A DNA stretch of 64,000 nucleotides from Mesaphorura yosii (lineage: Eukaryota; Arthropoda; Collembola; Poduromorpha; Tullbergiidae), in NCBI GenBank assembly GCA_009869945.1, contig WIXG01000045.1:186001-250000 (forward strand). The letters run 5' to 3'. The notes under the pieces were generated by a model that was not told the origin of the DNA, made no database searches, and saw nothing but the letters and a program-made list of their open reading frames with translations. The position numbers were made by a program, and so were the translations under genes. This document shows, in pieces, positions 11,857 to 21,819 of this stretch; the stretch's first letter is position 1, and each line of letters begins with the position of its first letter.

Positions 11857-13852
11857 ATGTTGTGGATAATTTTCCAATCCCTGGTTGCCTTGATCCTGCT
11901 GTCAGTGGGAATCACGTACTATATGCACACAAACGACGACTATTGGCCCCAGCGAGGTGTCCCGTTTGTAAAACCAACCGACATTGGGTCAATTTGGCAG
12001 CGCATGTTTCTGCTCATTCCACTTCACAAACTCGATGCGATAATCTACAAGAAACTGCGCTCACTAGAAATACCAGACATCAAGTTTGGTGGGTTCATGG
12101 AATACCGTCGTCCGGTTGCATTTCTCATGGACCTGGATTTGATCAAGCGTGTAACGGTGAAAGATTTCGACAATTTTGTCAACCGGCGAGGAATGGTCTT
12201 GAATGAAGATGACCCGACACTCTTCCATAAGATGCTATTCAACATTGAAGGGCAGAAATGGAAGGATCTGAGGTCAGCAATGACGCCTGCGTTTTCTACA
12301 GGCAAGATTCGCAAAATATTCCACATCATCACAACGTCTGCGGATAGAATGATAAAGTACGCGCAAGATGAGGCGAAAGTGAAGCCGGATCTTGACATGG
12401 GAGACATTTGTGGTCGCTTCACAATGGACGTGATTGCATCTGCAGCCTTTGGAGTTGACAGCAACAATTTTGTGGATCGAAACTCCAAATTCGCAATTAT
12501 GGCACAAAAGTTCTCCAACCAATTTGATGGTCTTGGTGGGATCAAGCTTTTGCTCGCGATTTGGTTTCCAGCTGTGTTTCGAATTCTGAAATTGCACCTG
12601 CTGGACATTGACGCAGTGAGATTCTTCGGCCAAGTTACAAAGGAAGCAATTGAGTATAGGAAAAGAACGAACACACGCCGAGCCGATTTCCTACAACTTC
12701 TCCTGGACGCACGTGCTGGACAGTTGGCCGATGATGAAGACGAGAAAGAGCACGAAACATTCGATGACAAGATTGCAAAACTCCGAAATTACAAAGCAAG
12801 TGCGGTGGAGTTTTCAGATGAGTTGATACTTTCACAGAGCCTTCTCTTCTTCTTGGCTGGTTTCGATACAGCAGGTGAGTGAAAAAATCGGCAAGATGAG
12901 CAAAATATATTTTCCTTCTTTCACACACAGAAACGCTGATGCAATTCACACTATACGAACTGGCTGTGAATCCTGAAATTCAGGAGCGGTTGGCTGCTGA
13001 AATTGAGCAGGCTGCTGATTCAGAGGAAGGTCTGAGTTATGATGCCGTCAACTCTCTCCCGTATTTGAATATGGTCACTTCAGGTAGGAAAGCAATCGGG
13101 TTTCACAAGCATTCCCTCGAGTGTGCCTTTTTTAACCACAATAATTCGGAATACATTGTTTTCAGAGACTCTTCGGAAGGTAAGCCGAGATGCATTATGC
13201 CTTTGCAGACTCACCTTCACGGTACCGTTTAACTGCTTCATACTTTAGTACCCACCATCAACTCGCGCTGAGCGACGCTGTCTTACAGACTACGAAGTAC
13301 CCGGCTGCACATCCATTCAAAAGGGTCTAGTTGTCGCCATTCCCATCATGCAAATTCATCATGACCCTAAATACTATCCTGACCCCATGAAATTTGATCC
13401 TGAACGGTTCAACCCAGAGAGCACGGCTAAGCGGAATCCGTACGCGTACATGCCATTCGGTGAGCATTTCCTCCGTAACTTTTAGGAATTAATCTGTTAC
13501 CAATTTTTTACCCTTTATTTTGACAGGGGTTGGACCAAGAAGTTGTATTGGTAAGTGAATTAACAATTGATGCGTATAGCAAAGACAAAGTACGCTACAG
13601 CTTGAACTTTCAGCGAGAAGGTTTGCGTACACCGAGAGCAAATGTGCCATTGCTCATTTGGTGCACAATTTCATCATCGAGCCTTCTCAGAGAACGCAGA
13701 TTCCGATGGAAATCAAGTGGAATTTGATAATCAAGCCGAAGAACGGATTGTGGCTCAAACTTATCCCAAGACGTACGCAAACAGTGCGAGTCAAACATGA
13801 TCATGGCCACTCTATTGATTCGAAGCCAAACTACGAGTTCTGTGTCGGGTAA
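11857..13852 (+). CDS. Cytochrome P450, clan 3 type, gene B
   Basis: Microsomal monooxygenase paralogous to gene A. ATG is at 11857, starting MLWIIFQSLVAL; the codon before it in frame is not needed. Six exons: 11857-12874, 12931-13083, 13166-13179, 13249-13459, 13527-13550 and 13614-13852 (1659 nt, 552 residues). Motifs: N-terminal anchor, NDDYWPQRGVP, WKDLR in the C-helix, AGFDTAE in the I-helix, ETLRK, DPERFNPE, and FGVGPRSCIA with the haem-ligand cysteine. The third exon is a 14-nt microexon encoding ETLRK, and the fifth is 24 nt and carries most of the haem loop. The protein continues about 25 residues past the LKLIPRR equivalent of gene A's C-terminus. The phases close perfectly, so the gene looks functional. 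Confidence 0.92.
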
Positions 13853-13871
13853 AGTTTGTCAATCATTGAAT

Positions 13872-13877
13872 AATAAA
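13872..13877 (+). terminator. Poly(A) signal of P450 gene B
   Basis: AATAAA 20 bases after the stop codon. It is interleaved with the opposite-strand signal of the stumps-like gene. Confidence 0.6.
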
Positions 13878-13883
13878 GGGATT

Positions 13884-13889
13884 TTTATT
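13884..13889 (-). terminator. Poly(A) signal of the stumps-like gene
   Basis: Reads AATAAA on the minus strand, 34 bases beyond the stop at 13923. It lies seven bases from the plus-strand signal, so the two convergent transcripts must end within or overlap each other. Confidence 0.55.
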
Positions 13890-13922
13890 GGTACAATTTA
13901 CAGCTTAAACAAAAATTCTGTT

Positions 13923-16900
13923 TCATTTCTTCTTTCCAAACCGCGTGTAATTAACAAAACTTAGTTTAGGAGTCGGAGACAGTGGTGGGGGCGGTGGCGG
14001 TGCCTTCTTCACATAAGGTACTGCAGTAGGGCTGAGGCACATTGGTGCATGCACCATCGTAGTGGAGATTTTCTTCGCTGGTCTGGGCGGAGGTGGAGAC
14101 TCTGCTTCAGCCAGCAAGTCAGTGGTGTTGGGAGCTGGTGAAGGCTCTGGCTGAGCGTTAGATGCAGTTGGTTGTACGTACGAAGTGACAAATCGGTCGT
14201 CGTGAGGATTTTTCCAGATAAGGGTGGGCGATGCCGAGTCCGATTCTGATGCCGGTTTTGGAATGTGTGTCTCAACAAACGGGAACGGAAGGCCAGTGGT
14301 GGTTCCTGTAACTGAAGATGAAAATAATGCTTTGGACATGCAGCAACATTAATAAGTTAAGATCATACCCTCCTTCGAATTACTGTGACTGTCATGAATT
14401 GTGTTGACTTGCGTCAGTCCTGCGTTTGAACTCTTTTTCTTTCCTGAAAAATGTTTCGTATTGGAAAGTATTACAAATGGGATAAATCAATTATCACTTA
14501 CCAGGAAAGAACTTCAGTGAAGCGCCTTTTTTGGTCTTTTTGGCACTCTCCTGAATTTTCTTGTACTCGTCACGAATCCTTTTCAATTCTTTCTGCCTCT
14601 CTTTCATATCCTCCTGCACGTCATTCCTCGATTTCCAGTTTTCAAAAAGTAATTGCAATTGCTGCATACTGTACACATTGTCCTTAAAATTATTCATCAG
14701 TTCAATCAAGTTTTCGTCGCTGGCATCCAAAAGTAGTGGTGGTTGTGTGGGCAAGTCCGATGTTGGGTTGGGCTTCGTGATTCCAAACGCAGGATTTGCG
14801 ACCATTGGAGGGTAATTCGGCGATGGACCTTTGCTTGCGGTGCTTCCTGGATTGGCCGAAGGTTGTAACACTAAGTATTCACCTGGATCGAATGTGAGTT
14901 TCGAAAGCTTCCTCATCAATACGTTATTCGTTGTCGCAGATTCAATTTTGGGTGGGTTAGGGTCAAACTTTTTAGCGTCACCAGTTGGCACAACGTCATA
15001 ATAATTCGCAGGAAGTATTGGCGCCTTTTCCTGGAGCGGTGGCGCAGGGCCCATCATTAAATACTCGCCATTCAGCATCTCACCATGTTGTATTTGGTCT
15101 TGGTGAATGGTGAGTCGATTCCCTCTGATAGTCAGGTTGGAACTGAAGGCGATGTGGCCAACGTTTGCAAATACTTCATCACAGCTTTCGTCATGCAGTG
15201 AAGGGCTGTCGCTAAACTGGTCAGTATCGTTAACCTGATTCTGATTGATGATGTTGTGATGTGATGAGATTCTCGTTCTCGTGATGGGTGTCTGGCCGCT
15301 GGGTTGAATTTCATCTGAATTGACTGCAGCCTCGTCTGGTTCGTTATCAGCTTGCTCTTGATCACCGTCTCCACCTTCGTAAATGCTGTCATAGTCAATT
15401 TCATTTTCGTGGTCAACTCCATTTTCTTGCAGCCGAAGCTCCTCACTGTTTCTTTCGTATAAATCCTTCACATATTGCAGTGCCTTCCATGTGAAATTCA
15501 CCTCTTTGTAGTCTTTAATCATCTCGCCGATTGCTTCGTATCCTTTTGCCTGCGCAATGTCCAATGGGGTTTCATTCATGTCATTTCGCTCCGCACATTG
15601 TTCAAGTCCGTCGCCTTCTTCGAGTAGGATCCACACAGTGCTTTCAAGTCCGTAGTAGCAAGCCATGTGCATGACAGTTGGAAAGTCGTCCCCTGGAACA
15701 ACCAAAATGAACGCAATGAGCAGAAACGTTCAACTCATGTTCCGAAAGAAGTACCTCTCGAAATCAGCGTGTCGTTCAATAGTTCAAGGGAAGGATCAAA
15801 AGAGAAATCTTCGCACAAGCGGAAGTTCTTCGACAAGTTTTTCGAAATGTGGTCATCTAATAACTTCTGGAAACCTGGCAATGTCTGCGAAGAGAGAATT
15901 AAAGTTTATAGCTTATGACATGGGTGGATGCAATGATCTCTTACTTGGCTCATCCGCTCTATCAGATCCTCGTCAATTCGTTTCGTTTGATATTCGTATT
16001 TGACGAGTTTGGTCCCCATTTTATGATTGTTCACATACGGAGTGACTTCGATTAGCCCACTGCGGTCAGTGCAAAGAATATCTGAAATGATCATGTTAAA
16101 ATTGAATTTTGCAAGCATTAAACCAAGTGCTCTTCGTACCTGGAACTCTTATTAGTGCTGAACATGGATTTGTTGTTTGGATGTCATTCAGCATTTGAAC
16201 CTGACTTCCTCTTGACAGTTCAAACCTAACGTTTTCTCCAGGCTCCACAGGTTTCTTGAACAGTATCGCAATTTTTGGCTGGTCCTTCGTGACTTTATTG
16301 GGAAAAATGATAAAATTGAGCGTGCTACTCAACTCCGCATTGTAAATTTTCGTAATCTGTTCAGATACTTTTCCACAAAATTCTTGGTCCAGTTGTGGCT
16401 TGCTGACTGCTTTCATTTCGACAACGTACCATTCGTGAAAACGAGACAAAACTGCCAGGCAAGCGAAATAATTGGACTTCAGTTCCGCGTTGCAAAATTC
16501 TATTGTAGTGTAACCGTACCGCTTTGGTGATATTCTTCAACGTCTTCCGTCGTCAATTGCACTAACACGGCAATCACACGTTTTGGCCGTAAAACCCTAT
16601 TGATGGGTGACATTTTCTTCCGCGCCTGAGCTTCATAGCGTAAACGATCAATGAAGTGATTGGAGATTATGATAATTTGTACTTTTGACCGATGAACCTC
16701 CGCCGCAACTGCGTGGTGTTCAATCTGCTTTAAATCGTAGGATTGCAATCTAAAAAGCGAATCAAAACATATTCATTTAAAGGTTCAAAAACAACGTGTG
16801 GCTTTAGCATGAGCACGACAGCTTACTTGATATCAATCTTCTGCCCATTCAGCTCCAGATTTCCCAAGAAATCCGTCAGCAGTTCCTCAACGCGTTGTGA

Positions 16901-16939
16901 GAAGAGACAATCTTGCCAAGATAAAATCGCTGCGTCCAT
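13923..16939 (-). CDS. stumps: Stumps/Dof-type adaptor of FGF receptor signalling (BCAP/BANK/Dof family)
   Basis: Cytoplasmic adaptor expected to link an FGF receptor to Ras/MAPK and PI3K signalling, as Drosophila Stumps (Dof/Heartbroken) does. Eight exons: 16939-16827, 16749-16520, 16451-16140, 16081-15945, 15884-15755, 15692-14502, 14443-14369 and 14311-13923 (2577 nt, 858 residues). Residues 1 to about 140 form the TIR-like domain (MDAAILSWQDCLFSQRVEEL, then SKVQIIIISNHFI). About 150-260 is the Dof/BCAP/BANK (DBB) domain. Ankyrin-type sequence starts near 310 (PTVMHMACYYGLES, ETPLDIAQAKGY). The acidic tail carries tyrosine motifs including EYLMM near 518, a YxxM site suited to PI3K p85, plus YDSIYEG and YYDVVP. 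A coiled coil near 660-700 precedes a proline-rich end with SH3-ligand-like runs. The start was chosen at the first ATG before the TIR-like segment. Confidence 0.82.
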
Positions 16940-17505
16940 CTTGTCGCTCCTGCTTTCTGTGCAATATTTCCAGTGCACCAATGGAGAAGCCTGTTTGACT
17001 GGGTATTGAACGATTACGACTAAAAGCCAGTACATTATACTGAACTCGGATGTCAACAAACAGGAAGCCCATGAGGAAAACCACAGATAACTGTTACAAA
17101 TATTACAAGCATTCTCTTTATTCTGCAAACTCATTTCGTGTAAACAGCATGGGATTTTGTCCAGAGTCAGTGAGTCATGAGTCAGTCTGCAATAGTTTAT
17201 ACAATACAAATATTAAATCACTTATCATTGCGTTATTTTTAGTATACTCTGTTTTTTGATTCCATGACTGAATCTCTCCGACTTAATCTAGTCGCGGGTA
17301 GATACAGCCCGGGTAGATATAGTCGCGGGGAGATTCACTAGTGTTACGCTGTTTTTTTCTAGTATGACATTCTTTAGCACTGGTTAACTGGATTTTACCG
17401 GATAAAAACGTCTAATGGCTTCAAAATAGAAACCTCCACAAAAGACAAACAACAAAACTATGAATAAGCAAGTTATGATGAATTGATGTATGACAGATTT
17501 CAGAA
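16940..17505. other. Spacer between two tandem minus-strand genes
   Basis: Promoter side of the stumps-like gene and 3' side of the KH/zinc-finger gene. It contains a GC-rich imperfect tandem repeat at 17289-17335, listed separately. Confidence 0.4.
17289..17335. repeat. Three-copy imperfect 16-bp tandem repeat
   Basis: Units at 17289-17304, 17305-17319 and 17320-17335 share the pattern tagtcgcgggtagata with small changes. It is a GC-rich island in AT-rich flanks. No function is known. Confidence 0.7.
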
Positions 17506-19144
17506 TTAAGAGTCTTCGGAGATTTTCTCTTTGATGCAAGTGGGTTTCTTCTTGTTTGGCTTGGATTCAACCTTAGCCGAGTTAGTATTAGTGCACTCAT
17601 TCAGAACTTTCGAGGTCGATGTTAACGGCTCATTCAATCGTGATTTTTCAGGCGCGGGCTGTGGTCGTTTTTTCTTCTGCAAGGTCTTCAAAATATTCTG
17701 CTCATTTTGAGGTGCAATTGCAACTTGAGATTTCGCCTTTTCCTTTTTGTTCATCGAAGTTTTCATTCGGTCAGTTTCTTGCAAAAAATTTTGTTCAGAT
17801 TCAGATGTAATTTGCACTTGAGACTTAACCATTTGCTTCTTCTTTTTTGCCTTTTTCATCAGGCTGAGCTCCTGTTTCTTCTCTTCGGGCTCACACAGGC
17901 GGGTGCCAGGAAATTCACACGACTGTTTCATGCTGTCAGTTGTCCGGTACACGTCAGGAGTAGATGTCATTGCGAAGGGGGGGCCAATTAGTAGGACCTA
18001 TTTTAAGCGAAGCGACCAAGTTTTAGCAAACAAATTTTTGTAATGTTAACATTTGATGCTTGGACTCACAAAGCCTTCCTGAGTAACGCTCATCGTGTTC
18101 GAAGAGAAGCCAATCATTTTCATTCGAAGCTTATTTTGAAGAAATGGAACGATTACATCTCGACGTTGACGTAGTATGTAAGTGACCGCCGTCGCATTTA
18201 ACTTGTTTTGCATATCTGCAATGAAGAAACACTAGCATTAAGTAACATTTAACAGGTAAAATCGCGAAATCTCTTCACTCACCACAAAAACACTGTTTAC
18301 GCTGAGACAAAGTGAACCGCACATCGCAATCTTGGCGGCTGACGACTAAATGTTTCATAAGAGATTTTCTATCACGAAAGGATCTCCAACAATTATTACA
18401 CGAAAACTCTGATTGTGAATTCTCAAGATGATCAGTTCGTTCTGCATTCATGTACTTGTTCTTGGCCCTATCCTTCATGGGATCTATGTGCACCTTCTTA
18501 AGGTGAGAATCTAATTTGTTTTGGAGAAAGCAACGATATCGGCAATTTCCCTTCGAACAATATCTTCGGGCAAACTCGCCCACGGCATGAGATTTTCGAT
18601 TATTTTGAAACTCTCTGGGGTTGATTCGAATCGAGTTCATATGCTTTTTAGCGACGGGTTTGTCCTGGCGATTTTTCCTCTTCTTGCTTACTAGTTCACT
18701 GTCATTATTCTTGGCTTCATCCTTACTGCTGTGCTTTAACTGAATTTTCTCTTGATTCATATTCTTGACCATTTGGTGCCGAATGTGCTTGAAAATAACA
18801 TCCTGTATCAAGGTTCTAGCTTGCTTGACACCTGTGTCGGTACCGATGAGGGTGCAGGTACATAAGCGATCAGTTTCTTTCAGAAGGCCTAAGAACCAAA
18901 ATCAACCTTGTGACATGCGTCTTTGCTCAAACTTGCTGTACCACCTAGTAAACTTACGTGTTTCGAAGTAGATTTTGGTGCTGGTCTTATGTCCAACTTC
19001 CTTGACATGGCAGCCGCCTCTTCCAATCGCTAAGCCTATGCAACTTATTGGAACTTGAAGCTGAAAAATCACCTTCCCATCTTGTAGGGTTCGGACCTGG
19101 TGAAATGGTAACGGGGACAGTTTGGGAATTTCTGAAGCACCCAT
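17506..19144 (-). CDS. KH-domain protein with C2H2-like zinc fingers
   Basis: Probable RNA- or single-strand-nucleic-acid-binding protein of unknown role; I do not recognise an orthologue. Four exons: 19144-18958, 18888-18283, 18215-18070 and 17997-17506 (1431 nt, 476 residues). Residues about 25-95 form a KH domain: a hydrophobic strand (VIFQLQVPISCIGLAIG), the GRGG loop (GxxG), a helix, IYFETR and an ARTLIQDVIF helix. Zinc-finger-like patterns follow: CSKGNCRYRCFLQNKLDSH with HLKKVH, and FSCNNCWRSFRDRKSLMKH. The rest is lysine-rich, including several runs of K, consistent with nuclear location. The only upstream ATG with a sensible N-terminus is 19144. The neighbouring adaptor gene gives no functional clue. 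Confidence 0.7.
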
Positions 19145-21819
19145 TCTGACTAGATGGGTGGCACAGTTGCAATTAGTTCAATCAGGAAGTGCTGAAGCAA
19201 TCAATCAGTGATCAACCAACCCAACCAAGCTCGACATTGACACTGGATTCGAAAGCACCAGAGTGGAGCGGACCCGCTACGTGCCCCTACATGCACTTAT
19301 TGTATAAGAACTTTTCTTTTAAAGCGACTTAAGCTGACAAATTCGTAATGAAAACGCGACACGAGGTAAATGATCCACACTGTTAGCAAAGTTCAGTTGC
19401 ATGATAAACATCATGACCTCGACTGTTTGTTTGCAAATCAGCAAATCTGCCTACAAAACACAAAATATCCAAACCGAAACCCAAATAACAACCAATTGAT
19501 AAGGATGATGCATGTTTTTTTTGCGATGGCAAATGTCAGCCCAAAAATATTCACACTGCACGCTTATGCCTGGATGCACAGCCAAACAGTGTCGATTTGC
19601 GAACGATGCAAAATACAAAAGTCCTTGACCGTGCTGGTCCTGAATCGCAATTAATAATCAATAATTTATCATGGCACAAGGCAAGCCTGCGCACGAATGA
19701 TTTAGACTTGTGTTATGAAGTTCAAAGCTCGAGAAGATGTCAATTGACAAGCCGGATTGGTTTGAGGAGTTTGATCATGCAAGATGCGAATTCTTTCGTG
19801 CTGTCTGTCTGCCTGGATTCGAAGGGATATTTTATTTCATGCTTCGTTGTTCACGGTGAAGATCATCAGCATCGTCAGCACGTACGCGTACACGCACGGT
19901 AGCGTGATAACACGAATAAATTATGGACCAGAAGGAAACAAGGCGACACGTAATAAATTCCCTGTTTTACAAGCCGTCTTATTAAGAAAGTGAAGTCAAA
20001 TCCAGTTTCTTGGGCGAGTGCGAACGAAAGGTGCGAGGTCCGAAGCATATCAATTTCAGCTTCAAGTTGGGTAAATTTTTGATCGATAAAAGCCACTATT
20101 TGAATTTGTACTCGACTTGAATTTGAATTCTTCACTTCACCAGGCACGCAGATGCTTGTTTCTGAATGCTTCTACTCGATCACAACAAGAACGTCGAAGG
20201 ACTCAATTCAGGAGTATGATGGCTCCTGGCCCTTATAATTGGTCGTGGCTTTATGCCAAATCGTTGATTTCTTCATAGAAAGCGAAATTCGGATAATGAC
20301 AGTGGGAATTCACTCATCCGTCGAATAGCTCGGATGATTGTTGCTCAAAATTATCCTAATATCAATTGGACTCTCAGTAGTGGAATGCTAATCCTAGAAT
20401 AACAAGTCATCTTTTATTCAAACGAATACCAGTGCAGTATGCAGTCACTTTGAATGGACTATTCATATTTGTATTCCATACAGTTCCATTCAGCACGGTT
20501 CGATGAACACAAATTATGAATTCAAACGCACCCTTTGAATTAGTATGAGAATGAGTTCGAATGAATTAGAGTTATTCGTAACTGGAGTAAAGCAAAATTC
20601 TGGAAAATGAGTTGTGAATTTCAGACTTCAGTTCAAGCTTGGATTTACAAATGCATTGGTGAGAACCTTTCCCATTGTTAATAATGCGTGTCTGCAATTG
20701 TGGCATTATGAGGGTCCAGTATTTTGAAACAGGACGAGTTTTTCACTTCTGAGCTATATGCCCTCAATGATAAACACGAAATGAGATGTTTGCGAAAGTG
20801 TAAGCGATAATGCGTGAACGAAAACCTCTTGTCTCTAACAAAAAACTTGAAGAACTTGAAAATTCTTTTGTCTCGTGCAGTTTTTCAATTCCAGACAAGA
20901 GACAAAATTCAAGATGAGCAAAAACTACCGGCTAAATGTTCAGTTGCTCGATTCTGTCACTATTCAATCAGGCGTTGGTCATAAACGCGTAATGATTTAT
21001 ATTTTTGGGAATTTCAGTTGACAAATGTACGATTTTATGGCTGGAATGAAATTTGAGAGCCATTACCATCAACATTATAAACAGTTTTTCTGATTTTGAA
21101 CTGTTGTTGTGTGCCCTGAGATGTGTGGAACTTCTTTAATGTTGCCGACGGACTAGCTAGCGTTCATTTTCGCTGTTTTATTTCAGATTGAAGCCATTTA
21201 CTTGTCGCAGCTGCAGTTACAAGTACTAAACCAGTGGCCAAGTGGATCTTAAATGTGACCACTCAACAAGCTTGAAAGCACCACAATTAAAATTACAATG
21301 ATGTCTGTCGTATGTATTCCGCCAAAATAGGATTAACTTTTTTGTTTTATTCGTAACATGATTTTCATTTACAAAATAGAAGATCAGTGCATATTGTGAA
21401 TTGCGATGCATTCGTAGTGTCAAACTATATAATGATGGCCCTGCCTCATCAAAGTTACAAACTAGAAGTTATTGTCAGAAGTTCGGGAATGAAATCTTCG
21501 CCTTCGATTTTGAAGAGCGTTCTGTTTGAAAAGGCTATCATTAGATAATCATAAATTCTAGCGTAGAAAGTAAGTAAAAGTAACTTAAAGCTTGTCTTTG
21601 GTGCGCAATATTATGAACAAGGGCTTGAATACTTTATCGTCGGAGTGTTTTGGTCATGACTAGAAATGGAGGATAATATTTTCATACTTTTCATTAATTT
21701 GTAGTTTGTCATTTCTGAGAAGTAAGCTCTGGATTCTGTGTTGGTTGGGGAAAGAGGTCCCATTCCCATTTACGGGAGACTCCACAATACTGTTGGTCGT
21801 GCTGTTGCTGGTGCTATGT
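19145..21819. other. Intergenic region, about 2.7 kb
   Basis: AT-rich sequence between the KH gene and the 3' end of the second Ig gene. Frames such as 19370-19654, 19597-19902 and 19875-20147 have no domain similarity and no convincing splice partners. No RNA gene or repeat was recognised. Confidence 0.45.

Noticed and set aside
16440-16530. Apparent frameshift in the stumps-like gene between the YHQSG end and the SRFHEW segment
   Set aside because: A 68-nt intron with donor after 16520 and acceptor before 16451 joins the parts in phase and gives the expected family sequence.
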